Notes under the pieces: model-generated
Told to the model about the DNA's origin: nothing
Seen by the model: only the letters and a program-made list of their open reading frames with translations
Database searches by the model: none
Position numbers and translations under genes: made by a program
NCBI GenBank assembly: GCA_934667465.1
Contig: CAKUMG010000340.1
Location: 1 to 6,513, forward strand
Direction of reading: 5' to 3'
From: an uncultured Actinoplanes sp.
GTDB lineage: Bacteria > Actinomycetota > Actinomycetes > Mycobacteriales > Micromonosporaceae
DNA: 6,513 nucleotides
Shown here: in pieces, positions 1 through 5,866 of the stretch
Layout: every line of letters starts with the position of its first letter
Position numbering within the stretch: the stretch's first letter is position 1

Positions 1-1
1 C

Positions 2-1759
2 GGCGACGACCAGCCGGTGACCGAGCCGGTCACCTACCGCAACGACGGCACCGAGGCCGTGACGCTGACCCTGAGCCTCACCGGCTCGCCGGCCTTCACG
101 CTCGGCGCCGCCGAGGTGACGGTTCCGGCCGGCGGTACCGCCACGACCACCGTCACGGCGAACACCAGCAGTGCCGCGCTCACCGACGGATTCCTCGGCG
201 GGCGGCTCACCGCGACCGGCCCCGGCGGGGTCAAGGTCGAGGCGCCCGTCGGCGTCTACCGCGAGCCGGAGAGCTACGACGTGCCGGTCGAGGTGCTCGA
301 CCGGCAGGGCGCCCCGGCGGAGAACGCGCTGACCGTGTTCTTCGACCTGGACACCCAGCGGGTCTTCGAGATCGTCGGCGCGGGCGGCGTCCAGCGCCTG
401 CCCAAGGGCGAGTACGGGCAGTTCTCGTTCGTCGACGCCGAGACCGACACGACGTTCCTCGTCCAGCCGCGCCTGGTGATCGACGACGCCGACCCGGTCC
501 GGATCGACGGCCGGCGCGCCCGGGCGGTCGACATCACCGTGCCGCGCCGCGGCGCGGTCAACCCGTTCCTCGCCGCCAACGCCGACTGGATCGGCGACGA
601 CTTCGGCTTCGGTGCCAGCGTCGGCGGCGACGAGACGTTCCCCATCTACACAGCCCAGGTCGGCGGGGGGACCGAACCGAGCTTCACCGGCTCGATCAAC
701 GCCTCGTTCTACCTGCCCGGCCCGGACGGCACCGCGCTCAACAGCCGCACCACGTACGACCTCGGCTGGTTCCGCGAGGGCTCGATGTACACCGGCTTCC
801 GCAAGGCGGTCCAGCAGCGCGAGCTGGCCACCATCAAGGCGACCTACCACGCGGAGGCGGCCGGGGCGCGGGGCGCGAAGGGCAACGCCGCCCGGCACGG
901 CCAGGCCGGGTACTGGACGGTCCTGCACCCGTTCGCGCTGCCGTTCCAGCGCACCGAGTTCGTCAACACCGACGGCGGGGCGCAGTGGTCGGGCGAGTTC
1001 TCCCAGGAGCTCCCGCCCGCCGACGAGGAGTCGTTCCCCGAGTCGCTGAGCTGGTCGTTCTCGCCGCCGGAGACGCTGCGCGCCGGACGCACCTACGAGC
1101 AGGTGTGGAACAAGGCCGTCTTCGCACCGAGCGTGGCGGCGCCGGAGTGGCCCGAGGGCTACGCGTTCCGGTTCGGTGACACGCTGGTCGCCCAGGTGCC
1201 CACGCACGGCGAGGGCCCCGGACACCCCGGCGGATCCGTGCTCAGCGAGGCCCGGGTGGCGCTGTACCGCGGGAACACCCTGATCGGGGAGAGTGCCGAG
1301 AACTGGGGCGTGTTCGAGGTGCCGGCCGGCGCGGCCGACTACCGCCTCGAGCTCCTGGCGAAGCGCGGCGCGCCGCACACCCTGTCGACCGAGGTCGCCG
1401 CGAGCTGGACGTTCCGCTCCGGGCACGTCCCCGGCGAGGAGGCGCGGCGGCTGCCGCTCTCGACCGTCCGCTTCGACCCGGCGGTCAGCGTGCGCAACCA
1501 GGCCCCGGCCGGGCGGACCGTCCGCGTGCCGGTCCACATCGACCAGCAAGTGCCCGCAGCGGTACGGGCGGTGTCGGTGGACGTGTCGTTCGACGACGGG
1601 CGCACCTGGCGGGCCGTGCCGGTGCAGGGCACGGGCGCACACCGGACCGCCGTCGTCCGGCACCCGGGCGGGAAGGGGTTCGTGTCGCTGCGGGCCTCCG
1701 CGCGCACCGCTGACGGCACCGTGAACCAGCGCGTGATCCGGGCGTACGCGATCGGTTGA
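2..1759 (+). CDS. S8 family (subtilisin-like) serine peptidase, C-terminal part; 5' end outside window
   Basis: The frame is open from the first complete codon, so the gene is cut at its 5' end. The GTG at 17 is an internal Val, not a start. About 585 residues are visible, ending in TGA. They are beta-rich and extracellular in character: no Cys-rich part, no membrane segment, many Thr/Val/Gly strands. Early on there is a VTYRNDGTEAVTLTLSL stretch, typical of the Fn3-like domain that follows the catalytic domain in large actinobacterial secreted subtilases. The last ~90 residues (VSVDVSFDDGRTWRAVPV, then FVSLRASARTADG and VIRAYAIG) match the usual C-terminal beta-sandwich of these ~1,100-1,250-residue enzymes. 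The catalytic Asp/His/Ser motifs are not in the window, so the peptidase call rests on remembered tail architecture, not on active-site residues. It probably degrades extracellular protein. A low-complexity Ala/Gly/Arg insert lies around residues 280-300. Alternative: another secreted multi-domain beta-sandwich protein. Confidence 0.72.
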   Translation, partial: GDDQPVTEPVTYRNDGTEAVTLTLSLTGSPAFTLGAAEVTVPAGGTATTTVTANTSSAALTDGFLGGRLTATGPGGVKVEAPVGVYREPESYDVPVEVLDRQGAPAENALTVFFDLDTQRVFEIVGAGGVQRLPKGEYGQFSFVDAETDTTFLVQPRLVIDDADPVRIDGRRARAVDITVPRRGAVNPFLAANADWIGDDFGFGASVGGDETFPIYTAQVGGGTEPSFTGSINASFYLPGPDGTALNSRTTYDLGWFREGSMYTGFRKAVQQRELATIKATYHAEAAGARGAKGNAARHGQAGYWTVLHPFALPFQRTEFVNTDGGAQWSGEFSQELPPADEESFPESLSWSFSPPETLRAGRTYEQVWNKAVFAPSVAAPEWPEGYAFRFGDTLVAQVPTHGEGPGHPGGSVLSEARVALYRGNTLIGESAENWGVFEVPAGAADYRLELLAKRGAPHTLSTEVAASWTFRSGHVPGEEARRLPLSTVRFDPAVSVRNQAPAGRTVRVPVHIDQQVPAAVRAVSVDVSFDDGRTWRAVPVQGTGAHRTAVVRHPGGKGFVSLRASARTADGTVNQRVIRAYAIG

Positions 1760-1764
1760 TCCAC

Positions 1765-1830
1765 CGCGGCGCACCCCTTCGTGCCGGACATCCGTCATGA
1801 GGGGGTGCGCCGCGCGTTGTTTGCGTCTTC
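1765..1830 (+). terminator. Intrinsic terminator after the S8 peptidase gene
   Basis: A perfect 13-bp inverted repeat pairs 1765-1777 (CGCGGCGCACCCC) with 1802-1814 (GGGGTGCGCCGCG). The 24-base loop itself holds a small CGGA/TCCG dyad. The 3' arm is followed by a stretch unusually rich in T for this genome (TTGTTTGCGTCTTCC, 1817-1831). The hairpin begins five bases after the peptidase stop and ends before the methyltransferase promoter, so it separates the two transcription units. The long loop is atypical, but stem length and placement are convincing. Confidence 0.75.
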
Positions 1831-1832
1831 CG

Positions 1833-1871
1833 TTGTCCGCCGCGGGCGGCGGGGCCGTTACGCTGCGGTTG
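1833..1871 (+). promoter_or_regulatory. Leaderless-type promoter of the methyltransferase-phosphatase pair
   Basis: TACGCT at 1859-1864 fits the actinobacterial -10 consensus TANNNT. The GTG start follows after exactly six bases, so transcription would begin at or next to the start codon and the mRNA would have no leader. No Shine-Dalgarno precedes this GTG, which agrees. The best -35 candidate is TTGTCC at 1833-1838, but its 20-base spacing is long, so the -35 assignment is weak. Confidence 0.6.
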
Positions 1872-2629
1872 TGGACACCGCATCGACGCGAACCCCCCGC
1901 CCGCCCGTCACCGTGCGCACGGCCGCCGTCTGGGCGGTGCTGCGCCGCGAACTCGACCGGCACGGGGAGAAGGCCCTGACCGTGCTGGACGTCGGCGGGG
2001 GCACCGGCGGGTTCGCCGTGCCCCTCGCCGAGCTGGGCCACTCCGTCACCGTGGTCGACGCGAGCCCCGACGCCCTGGCCGCCCTGACCCGCCGGGCCGC
2101 CGACGCGGACGTGGCCGGCCGGGTCCGGGCCGTGCAGGGCGACGGCGACGCGCTCGCCGGGCTCGTGCCGCCCGGCAGCGTCGACCTGATCCTGTGCCAC
2201 GCCGGCCTCGAGGTCGTCGACGACCCGGCCGAGGTGGTGCGGGCGGTGGCCAGCGCGCTGCGCCCCGGCGGCGCGGTGAGCCTGCTGGTCGCCGGGCGGG
2301 CCGCCGCAGTGCTCAACCGGGCCTTCAACGGCCACCTCGGCTCGGCGTCCGTGCTGCTCGACGACCCCGACGGGCGGGCCGGGCGGCGCGACACGCTGCG
2401 CCGGCGCTACGACGCCTCGACCGCGGCGGAGCTGCTGGGTGCGGCCGGGCTCACCGTCGAGGAGACCCACGGCGTGCGGGTGCTGGCCGACCTGCTGCCC
2501 GCCGCCGTCGTGGAGGACGACCCGGGGGCGATGCTCGAGCTCGAGCTGGCGCTGTCCGCGCGGCCGCCGTTCCGGGACATCGCGTCGCAGCTGCACGTCT
2601 TCGCGCGCCGGCCGCTCGCCGCCGCGTGA
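1871..2629 (+). CDS. Class I SAM-dependent methyltransferase
   Basis: Predicted 252-residue cytosolic enzyme that transfers a methyl group from S-adenosylmethionine to an unidentified acceptor. The Rossmann-fold signature is clear: motif I VLDVGGGTGG at residues 38-47, the ribose-binding acidic residue D63 after VTVV, a GDGDAL adenine-site segment around residues 90-95, and a VDLILCHAGLEVV strand/loop followed by a LRPGG post-motif. The substrate-binding half (residues ~150-230) carries no motif I can tie to a substrate. GTG at 1871 is chosen because it lies six bases after a -10 element and the protein then begins just before the fold. The frame is open back to a GTG at 1781, but that codon sits in the loop of the upstream terminator. 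The TGA stop overlaps the GTG of the next gene (GTGA), suggesting translational coupling. Family assignment is firm; the acceptor is unknown. Confidence 0.9.
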   Translation: MDTASTRTPRPPVTVRTAAVWAVLRRELDRHGEKALTVLDVGGGTGGFAVPLAELGHSVTVVDASPDALAALTRRAADADVAGRVRAVQGDGDALAGLVPPGSVDLILCHAGLEVVDDPAEVVRAVASALRPGGAVSLLVAGRAAAVLNRAFNGHLGSASVLLDDPDGRAGRRDTLRRRYDASTAAELLGAAGLTVEETHGVRVLADLLPAAVVEDDPGAMLELELALSARPPFRDIASQLHVFARRPLAAA

Positions 2630-3858
2630 ACCTGCCCCTCCCCAGCGGGGTCCCGTCTCTTCCCGACGCCATCCCGTCGCTCCCTGGCGCGATCCCGTCT
2701 CTTCCCGGCGCGATCTTGCCGGGTGAGCCGTTCGCTGTCGTCCGGCCCGCGTACGGCGGCGGGAGCCTGGCCGACGTGCTGCCGGGGGTGTGCGCGGCGC
2801 TCGGGGTGCCCGGGTCGGCGGATCCGCTCGGGCTCACGGAGGTCCTCGCGGGCGTGGACCGGGTCGCGGTGCTGCTGGTGGACGGGCTGGGGGCGTACCA
2901 GTTGCCCTCGGTCCTGACCCACGCGCCGGCGCTCGGGCAGCTCGCCCGGCGCACGATCACCGCCGGATTCCCCTCGACGACTCCGGTGAGCCTCGCCACG
3001 CTCGCGACCGGGGTGCCGCCGGGTGCGCACGGGATCCTCGGCTTCACCACGCGGCTGGCCTCGGGGGAGACGCTCAACCACATCCGCTGGGGCGACGAGC
3101 CGGACCCCGCCGTCTGGCAGCCCGCGCCGACCCGGTTCGAGACCGCGCGGGCCGCCGGGGTGCGCTCGACGCTGGTCACGCGGCGTGACTTCCGGGGTAC
3201 GGGTCTCACGGAGGCCTGTTATCGCGGGGCGGACTTCGCCGGCGCGGACTCCGGCGCGGAGCTGGCCTCGGCGATGCTCGCGGCGCTGGCGTCGCCGGGG
3301 ATCGTGTACGGCTACCATCCCGACCTCGATCAGCGGGGGCACAGTGACGGGGTGGGGTCGGCGGCCTGGATCGCGGCCGCTTCGGGAGTGGGTTCGCTGG
3401 TGTCGCGGCTGCTCTCGGGGCTGCCGGCCGGGGCGGCGTTGCTGGTGACCGCGGATCATGGGCAGTTGAACGTGCCTCTCTCGGACCGATTCGATATTGG
3501 CGACATTTCGGATTGTTCCGCATCAGTTGTAGGCGTCGCGGGGGAGCCGCGTGTTCGATATCTGCATGTGGTGCCGGGGGCCGTGGGCGACGTGGTGGCG
3601 GCGTGCCGGGAGCGGCTGGGCGCCTCGGCGATGGTGCTGACCCGGGACGAGGCCATCGATTCGGGACTTTTCGGACCGGTTGCTGCCGCTCACCGGGACC
3701 GGATCGGCGACGTGGTGATCATCTGCCTGGGGGAGACCGTGGTGCTCGCCCGGGACTGGGAACCGGCGGCGGTCGGGCAGCTCGTGGCGTATCACGGGTC
3801 GCTGACTGCGATCGAGATGACAGTCCCGTTGCTCAGTTTTGTCGGACCCCCCGCCTAG
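2626..3858 (+). CDS. Alkaline phosphatase superfamily phosphodiesterase / nucleotide pyrophosphatase-like protein
   Basis: Predicted 410-residue metal-dependent phosphoryl hydrolase without signal peptide or membrane segment, so probably cytosolic. The metal-site set of the nucleotide pyrophosphatase/phosphodiesterase branch is complete: D86 in LLVDGLGA, a Thr nucleophile in FPSTTPVS (T118/T119, probably T119 by spacing to the following ATG), D235 and H239 in DLDQRGH, D277 and H278 in TADHG, and H390 in AYHGS. Two zinc ions are expected in this family; the substrate (nucleotide diester, pyrophosphate or sugar phosphate) cannot be told. GTG at 2626 overlaps the methyltransferase stop, which supports coupled translation although no Shine-Dalgarno is visible. 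The first ~30 residues before the conserved RPAYGGGSLADVLP segment are a Pro-rich heptad repeat, so a later start such as TTG at 2716 is possible. The gene carries more AT-ending codons than its neighbours, notably at 3466-3535. Its TAG stop forms part of the dinB -10 element. Confidence 0.88.
   Translation: MNLPLPSGVPSLPDAIPSLPGAIPSLPGAILPGEPFAVVRPAYGGGSLADVLPGVCAALGVPGSADPLGLTEVLAGVDRVAVLLVDGLGAYQLPSVLTHAPALGQLARRTITAGFPSTTPVSLATLATGVPPGAHGILGFTTRLASGETLNHIRWGDEPDPAVWQPAPTRFETARAAGVRSTLVTRRDFRGTGLTEACYRGADFAGADSGAELASAMLAALASPGIVYGYHPDLDQRGHSDGVGSAAWIAAASGVGSLVSRLLSGLPAGAALLVTADHGQLNVPLSDRFDIGDISDCSASVVGVAGEPRVRYLHVVPGAVGDVVAACRERLGASAMVLTRDEAIDSGLFGPVAAAHRDRIGDVVIICLGETVVLARDWEPAAVGQLVAYHGSLTAIEMTVPLLSFVGPPA
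2650..2712 (+). repeat. Three tandem 21-bp units encoding a Pro-rich heptapeptide
   Basis: Units lie at 2650-2670, 2671-2691 and 2692-2712. They encode VPSLPDA, IPSLPGA and IPSLPGA, and a degenerate fourth start (ILPG) follows. Units two and three differ at three bases, all synonymous, and unit one differs further. The repeat is in frame and sits between the GTG start and the first conserved segment of the phosphatase, so it is either a flexible N-terminal extension or untranslated leader. Confidence 0.85.
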
Positions 3859-3868
3859 TCTTGCCGCG
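3856..3868 (+). promoter_or_regulatory. Leaderless-type promoter of dinB; -10 overlaps the upstream stop codon
   Basis: TAGTCT at 3856-3861 matches TANNNT and its TAG is the stop codon of the phosphatase gene. The dinB GTG follows after exactly six bases (TGCCGC), the spacing expected when transcription starts at the start codon. No Shine-Dalgarno is present before the GTG. I find no convincing -35 hexamer at 17-18 bases, and no palindromic actinobacterial LexA box (GAAC-N4-GTTC type) nearby, so there is no visible sign of SOS control. Confidence 0.55.
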
Positions 3869-5163
3869 TGGGACGAAGTCAGGCGATCGGGCGGGGGTTC
3901 GATCCGCGGTTCGGGCCGGGGGCCGACGACGCGGGGTGCACGATCCTGCACGTCGACATGGACGCGTTCTACGCGTCGGTCGAGGTGCGGCGGCGCCCCG
4001 AGCTGCGCGGCAAGCCCGTCATCGTGGGCGGGGCCGGCGGTCGCGGCGTGGTGAGCGCGGCCAGCTACGAGGCCCGGCGCTATGGCGTGCGCAGCGCGAT
4101 GCCGTCCTCGCGGGCCCGCGCGCTCTGCCCGCACGCGGTGTTCCTGCCGCCCGACTTCACGGCATACACGGCCGCCTCCCGCGCGGTCATGAAGATCTTC
4201 CGGGACGTGACGCCGCTGGTGGAGCCGCTCTCGCTCGACGAGGCGTTCCTCGACGTGGCCGGCGCCCGGCGGCTGCTCGGCCGGCCCGCCGAGATCGCCC
4301 GCGGCATCCGCGAGAAGATCTTCGCCGAGCAGCGGCTCACCTGCTCGGTCGGCGTGGCCGCCACCAAGTTCGTCGCCAAGCTCGGCTCCACCCGCGCCAA
4401 GCCCGACGGCATGATCGTGGTCCCGGCCGCCGACGTGCTCGAGTTCCTGCACCCGCTGCCGGTCGGCGCCCTGTGGGGCGTGGGCGACAAGGCGGCCGAG
4501 CGGCTGCAGCGGCTCGGCCTCACCACCGTCGGCGACCTGGCCCGGGCGTCGCAGGCGATGCTGCGCGGCGCGGTCGGCGACGCCGCCGCGGCCCACCTGC
4601 ACGAGCTGTCCTGGGGCCGCGACCCGCGCAAGGTCGTCCCCGAGCACGAGGAGAAGTCGATCGGGGCCGAGACGACGTTCGAGACCGACGTCACCGACCC
4701 GGCGGTGCTGCGCCGCCACCTGCTCGCCCTCAGCGACAAGGTCGGTGCCCGGCTGCGCGCCGCCGGGCAGGTCGGCCGCACGGTGTCGATCAAGGTGCGC
4801 TGGTCCGACTTCCGCACGGTCACCCGGTCCCGCACGATGGCCACGACGACCGATGTGGCACGCGAGATCTTCGAGACGTCCCAGGCGCTGCTGCGCACCC
4901 TCGGCGTCGCCGAGCCGGTCCGGCTGATCGGCGTCCGGGTGGAGGGCCTGGCGCCCGCCGCGAGCGCCCCGCGGCAGCTCACGCTGGGCGAACCCGAGAA
5001 CGGCTGGCGCGAGGCGGAGGCCGCCGCCGACGCCGTCGCGGCCCGCTTCGGGCGGGCGATCGTGGGACCGGCCAGTCTTTTGGGACGTTCCGGCGCCCGC
5101 AGAACCGAAAATCACCCGCACTCGGCCGTCGTCCCGCTTTCCGACCCGCCGACGCCCTCGTAG
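3868..5163 (+). CDS. dinB: DNA polymerase IV (Y-family translesion polymerase)
   Basis: Predicted 431-residue error-prone polymerase that extends past damaged bases and mispaired ends. Domains in order: a short N-terminal extension (1-27); palm and fingers beginning at ILHVDMDAFYASVE with metal-binding D30 and steric-gate Y35; the second catalytic pair D124/E125 in SLDEAFLDV; the KFVAKLGSTRAKPDG segment; the thumb helix-hairpin-helix LWGVGDKAAERLQRLGL (~202-218); and the little finger from about residue 262 (IGAETTFETDV) to 365. QLTLGE at 370-375 is where the beta-clamp-binding peptide is expected, although it lacks the usual final aromatic residue. Length is normal for actinobacterial homologues. 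All catalytic acids are present, so it should be active. GTG at 3868 is favoured by the -10 element six bases upstream. The last ~25 residues after GPASLLG look unconserved and end in a TAG that is part of the next gene's -10 element. Confidence 0.96.
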   Translation: MGRSQAIGRGFDPRFGPGADDAGCTILHVDMDAFYASVEVRRRPELRGKPVIVGGAGGRGVVSAASYEARRYGVRSAMPSSRARALCPHAVFLPPDFTAYTAASRAVMKIFRDVTPLVEPLSLDEAFLDVAGARRLLGRPAEIARGIREKIFAEQRLTCSVGVAATKFVAKLGSTRAKPDGMIVVPAADVLEFLHPLPVGALWGVGDKAAERLQRLGLTTVGDLARASQAMLRGAVGDAAAAHLHELSWGRDPRKVVPEHEEKSIGAETTFETDVTDPAVLRRHLLALSDKVGARLRAAGQVGRTVSIKVRWSDFRTVTRSRTMATTTDVAREIFETSQALLRTLGVAEPVRLIGVRVEGLAPAASAPRQLTLGEPENGWREAEAAADAVAARFGRAIVGPASLLGRSGARRTENHPHSAVVPLSDPPTPS

Positions 5164-5175
5164 ACTTGCGGGAAG
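5138..5175 (+). promoter_or_regulatory. Promoter of the DUF3040 gene; -10 overlaps the dinB stop codon
   Basis: TAGACT at 5161-5166 matches TANNNT, and its first three bases are the dinB stop codon. TTTCCG at 5138-5143 is a weak -35 candidate with 17-base spacing. Transcription would start near 5172-5174, giving an untranslated leader of about 80 bases. The core TAGACTTGC closely resembles the dinB promoter core TAGTCTTGC. Confidence 0.5.
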
Positions 5176-5176
5176 G

Positions 5177-5190
5177 CAGCCGATCGGCTG
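5177..5190. promoter_or_regulatory. Perfect 14-bp palindrome just after the DUF3040 transcription start; candidate operator
   Basis: CAGCCGATCGGCTG is perfectly self-complementary and begins a few bases after the predicted start of transcription. A dimeric repressor bound here would block initiation or early elongation. As RNA it could only form a short 5-bp stem with a GATC loop, slightly extended by G-U and G-C pairs. No particular regulator is recognised. Confidence 0.4.
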
Positions 5191-5242
5191 TCTCGCACCA
5201 TCGGCCCGCCAGCAGCACCGCCGGGGGGCCGGACATGCGCCC

Positions 5243-5250
5243 GGGGAGGA
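5243..5250 (+). promoter_or_regulatory. Strong ribosome binding site that sets the DUF3040 start
   Basis: GGGGAGGA lies five bases before GTG at 5256. The ATG at 5251 touches this site and is out of frame. The in-frame ATG at 5235 would add seven residues and has only a G6 run upstream. Remembered homologues begin MPLSEHEQ, which fits GTG 5256. This is the only gene in the window with a clear Shine-Dalgarno, in keeping with its having a leader. Confidence 0.75.
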
Positions 5251-5255
5251 ATGCC

Positions 5256-5648
5256 GTGCCGCTCTCGGAGCACGAGCAGCGGCTGTTCGATCAGATCGAG
5301 CAGTCGCTTGCCGAGGATCCCAAGTTCGCCTCGGCTGTGCGCAACAGTGACCCGCGGTTCCACGCCCGCCGCCGCTACGTCATCGCGGCGTTCGTGATCG
5401 CACTGGGTCTCGCGCTACTGGTCTTCGGCACGGTGAGCGGCAACACGCTGCTCGGCGTGGCCGGCTTCGTGGTCATGCTGGCCTCGGCCGCGTTCGCCAT
5501 GCAGGGCCGGCGCAAGGGCGGCGCCCCCGCCGACCTGCACGCCGTCGGCGGCACCGCGACCCGTCGCACCCGCCAGACCCGCCGCAGCGGAGGCCTGCTC
5601 GACCGCCTCGAGGACCGCTGGCGTCAGCGCCCGGAGGGGCACCGCTAG
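5256..5648 (+). CDS. DUF3040 family small membrane protein
   Basis: Predicted 130-residue inner-membrane protein of unknown function. The N-terminus PLSEHEQRLFDQIEQSLAEDPKFASAVR is the hallmark of the actinobacterial DUF3040 family. Basic residues (HARRR, 36-40) precede two hydrophobic helices at about 41-60 and 63-82, joined by a short SGN turn. A strongly basic tail (QGRRK, then TRRTRQTRR) follows. The positive-inside rule predicts both termini in the cytoplasm. In mycobacteria a DUF3040 gene (Rv2169c) lies next to mraZ at the edge of the division/cell-wall cluster and beside a GNAT gene (Rv2170). A DUF3040 gene and a GNAT gene are also neighbours here, but convergent and without mraZ in view. 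A link to cell envelope growth is inference only. The gene has its own promoter and leader with a possible operator. Confidence 0.9.
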   Translation: MPLSEHEQRLFDQIEQSLAEDPKFASAVRNSDPRFHARRRYVIAAFVIALGLALLVFGTVSGNTLLGVAGFVVMLASAAFAMQGRRKGGAPADLHAVGGTATRRTRQTRRSGGLLDRLEDRWRQRPEGHR

Positions 5649-5670
5649 CAGCCCGACCAGCACCGACGAC

Positions 5671-5692
5671 GTGGCGGCCATCCGGCCGCCAT
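5671..5692. terminator. Hairpin in the convergent intergenic region, candidate terminator
   Basis: TGGCGGCC (5672-5679) pairs with GGCCGCCA (5684-5691) across a 4-base ATCC loop; an outer G-T pair at 5671/5692 is possible. It starts 23 bases after the DUF3040 stop. No T-tract follows on either strand, so it would be a U-less actinobacterial-type terminator. Confidence 0.45.
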
Positions 5693-5700
5693 CGGCGTAT

Positions 5701-5719
5701 CCGGACCGGCCCGGTCCGG
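5701..5719. terminator. Second hairpin in the convergent intergenic region
   Basis: CCGGACCG (5701-5708) pairs with CGGTCCGG (5712-5719), leaving a 3-base loop, only eight bases after the previous hairpin. Tandem GC-rich hairpins between convergent genes fit a two-way stop signal for DUF3040 (+) and the GNAT gene (-). There is no T-tract. Confidence 0.42.
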
Positions 5720-5866
5720 CCTTCGCCGTGCCCTTCCCCACCCGCCCGGCCTCCGCCGTGCCGCTTTCGTGCCGTGCCGCTTCCGCGCCGTGGCGTGCTG
5801 ACTCGTCGGCCGTCGGCGCATCCTTCGCCGGGCGCGCGCGTAGCGGATCCCCGCCTCGGGGCCTCG
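5720..5866. other. Intergenic remainder between DUF3040 and GNAT genes
   Basis: No gene is supported here. The stretch has short direct repeats: GCCGTGCCGCTTTC at 5755-5768 recurs at 5771-5784 with one mismatch, and further GCCGTG copies lie around it. A small CCCCG-CCT-CGGGG hairpin (5849-5861) sits right after the GNAT stop and could help end - strand transcription. Open frames across it on the - strand are composition artefacts. Confidence 0.5.

Noticed and set aside
1781..1870. Earlier GTG start for the methyltransferase
   Set aside because: It lies in the loop of the terminator hairpin and upstream of the -10 element, and the added residues are not methyltransferase-like.
2194..2625. 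Upstream extension of the phosphatase frame
   Set aside because: It overlaps the conserved methyltransferase and encodes Arg/Gly/Pro-rich composition artefact. GTG 2626 at the stop overlap is the natural boundary.
3790..3870. Possible LexA/SOS box before dinB
   Set aside because: I looked for a GAAC-N4-GTTC type palindrome and found none, so damage induction is not claimed.
3523..5121. 532-codon open frame antisense to dinB and the phosphatase
   Set aside because: Long antisense frames are usual at this GC content. The product is low-complexity Arg/Gly/Ala-rich without family motifs, while the + strand carries complete catalytic motifs.
3513..5648. 711-codon frame joining out-of-frame dinB sequence to DUF3040
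   Set aside because: Its first 1.7 kb is a frame shadow of the phosphatase and dinB. Only the part from GTG 5256, behind a strong Shine-Dalgarno, is family-like.
5755..5784. GCCGTGCCGCTT direct repeats as a CRISPR-like array
   Set aside because: Only two near-identical 14-base copies sit 16 bases apart with no spacers, so this is simple GC-rich repetition.
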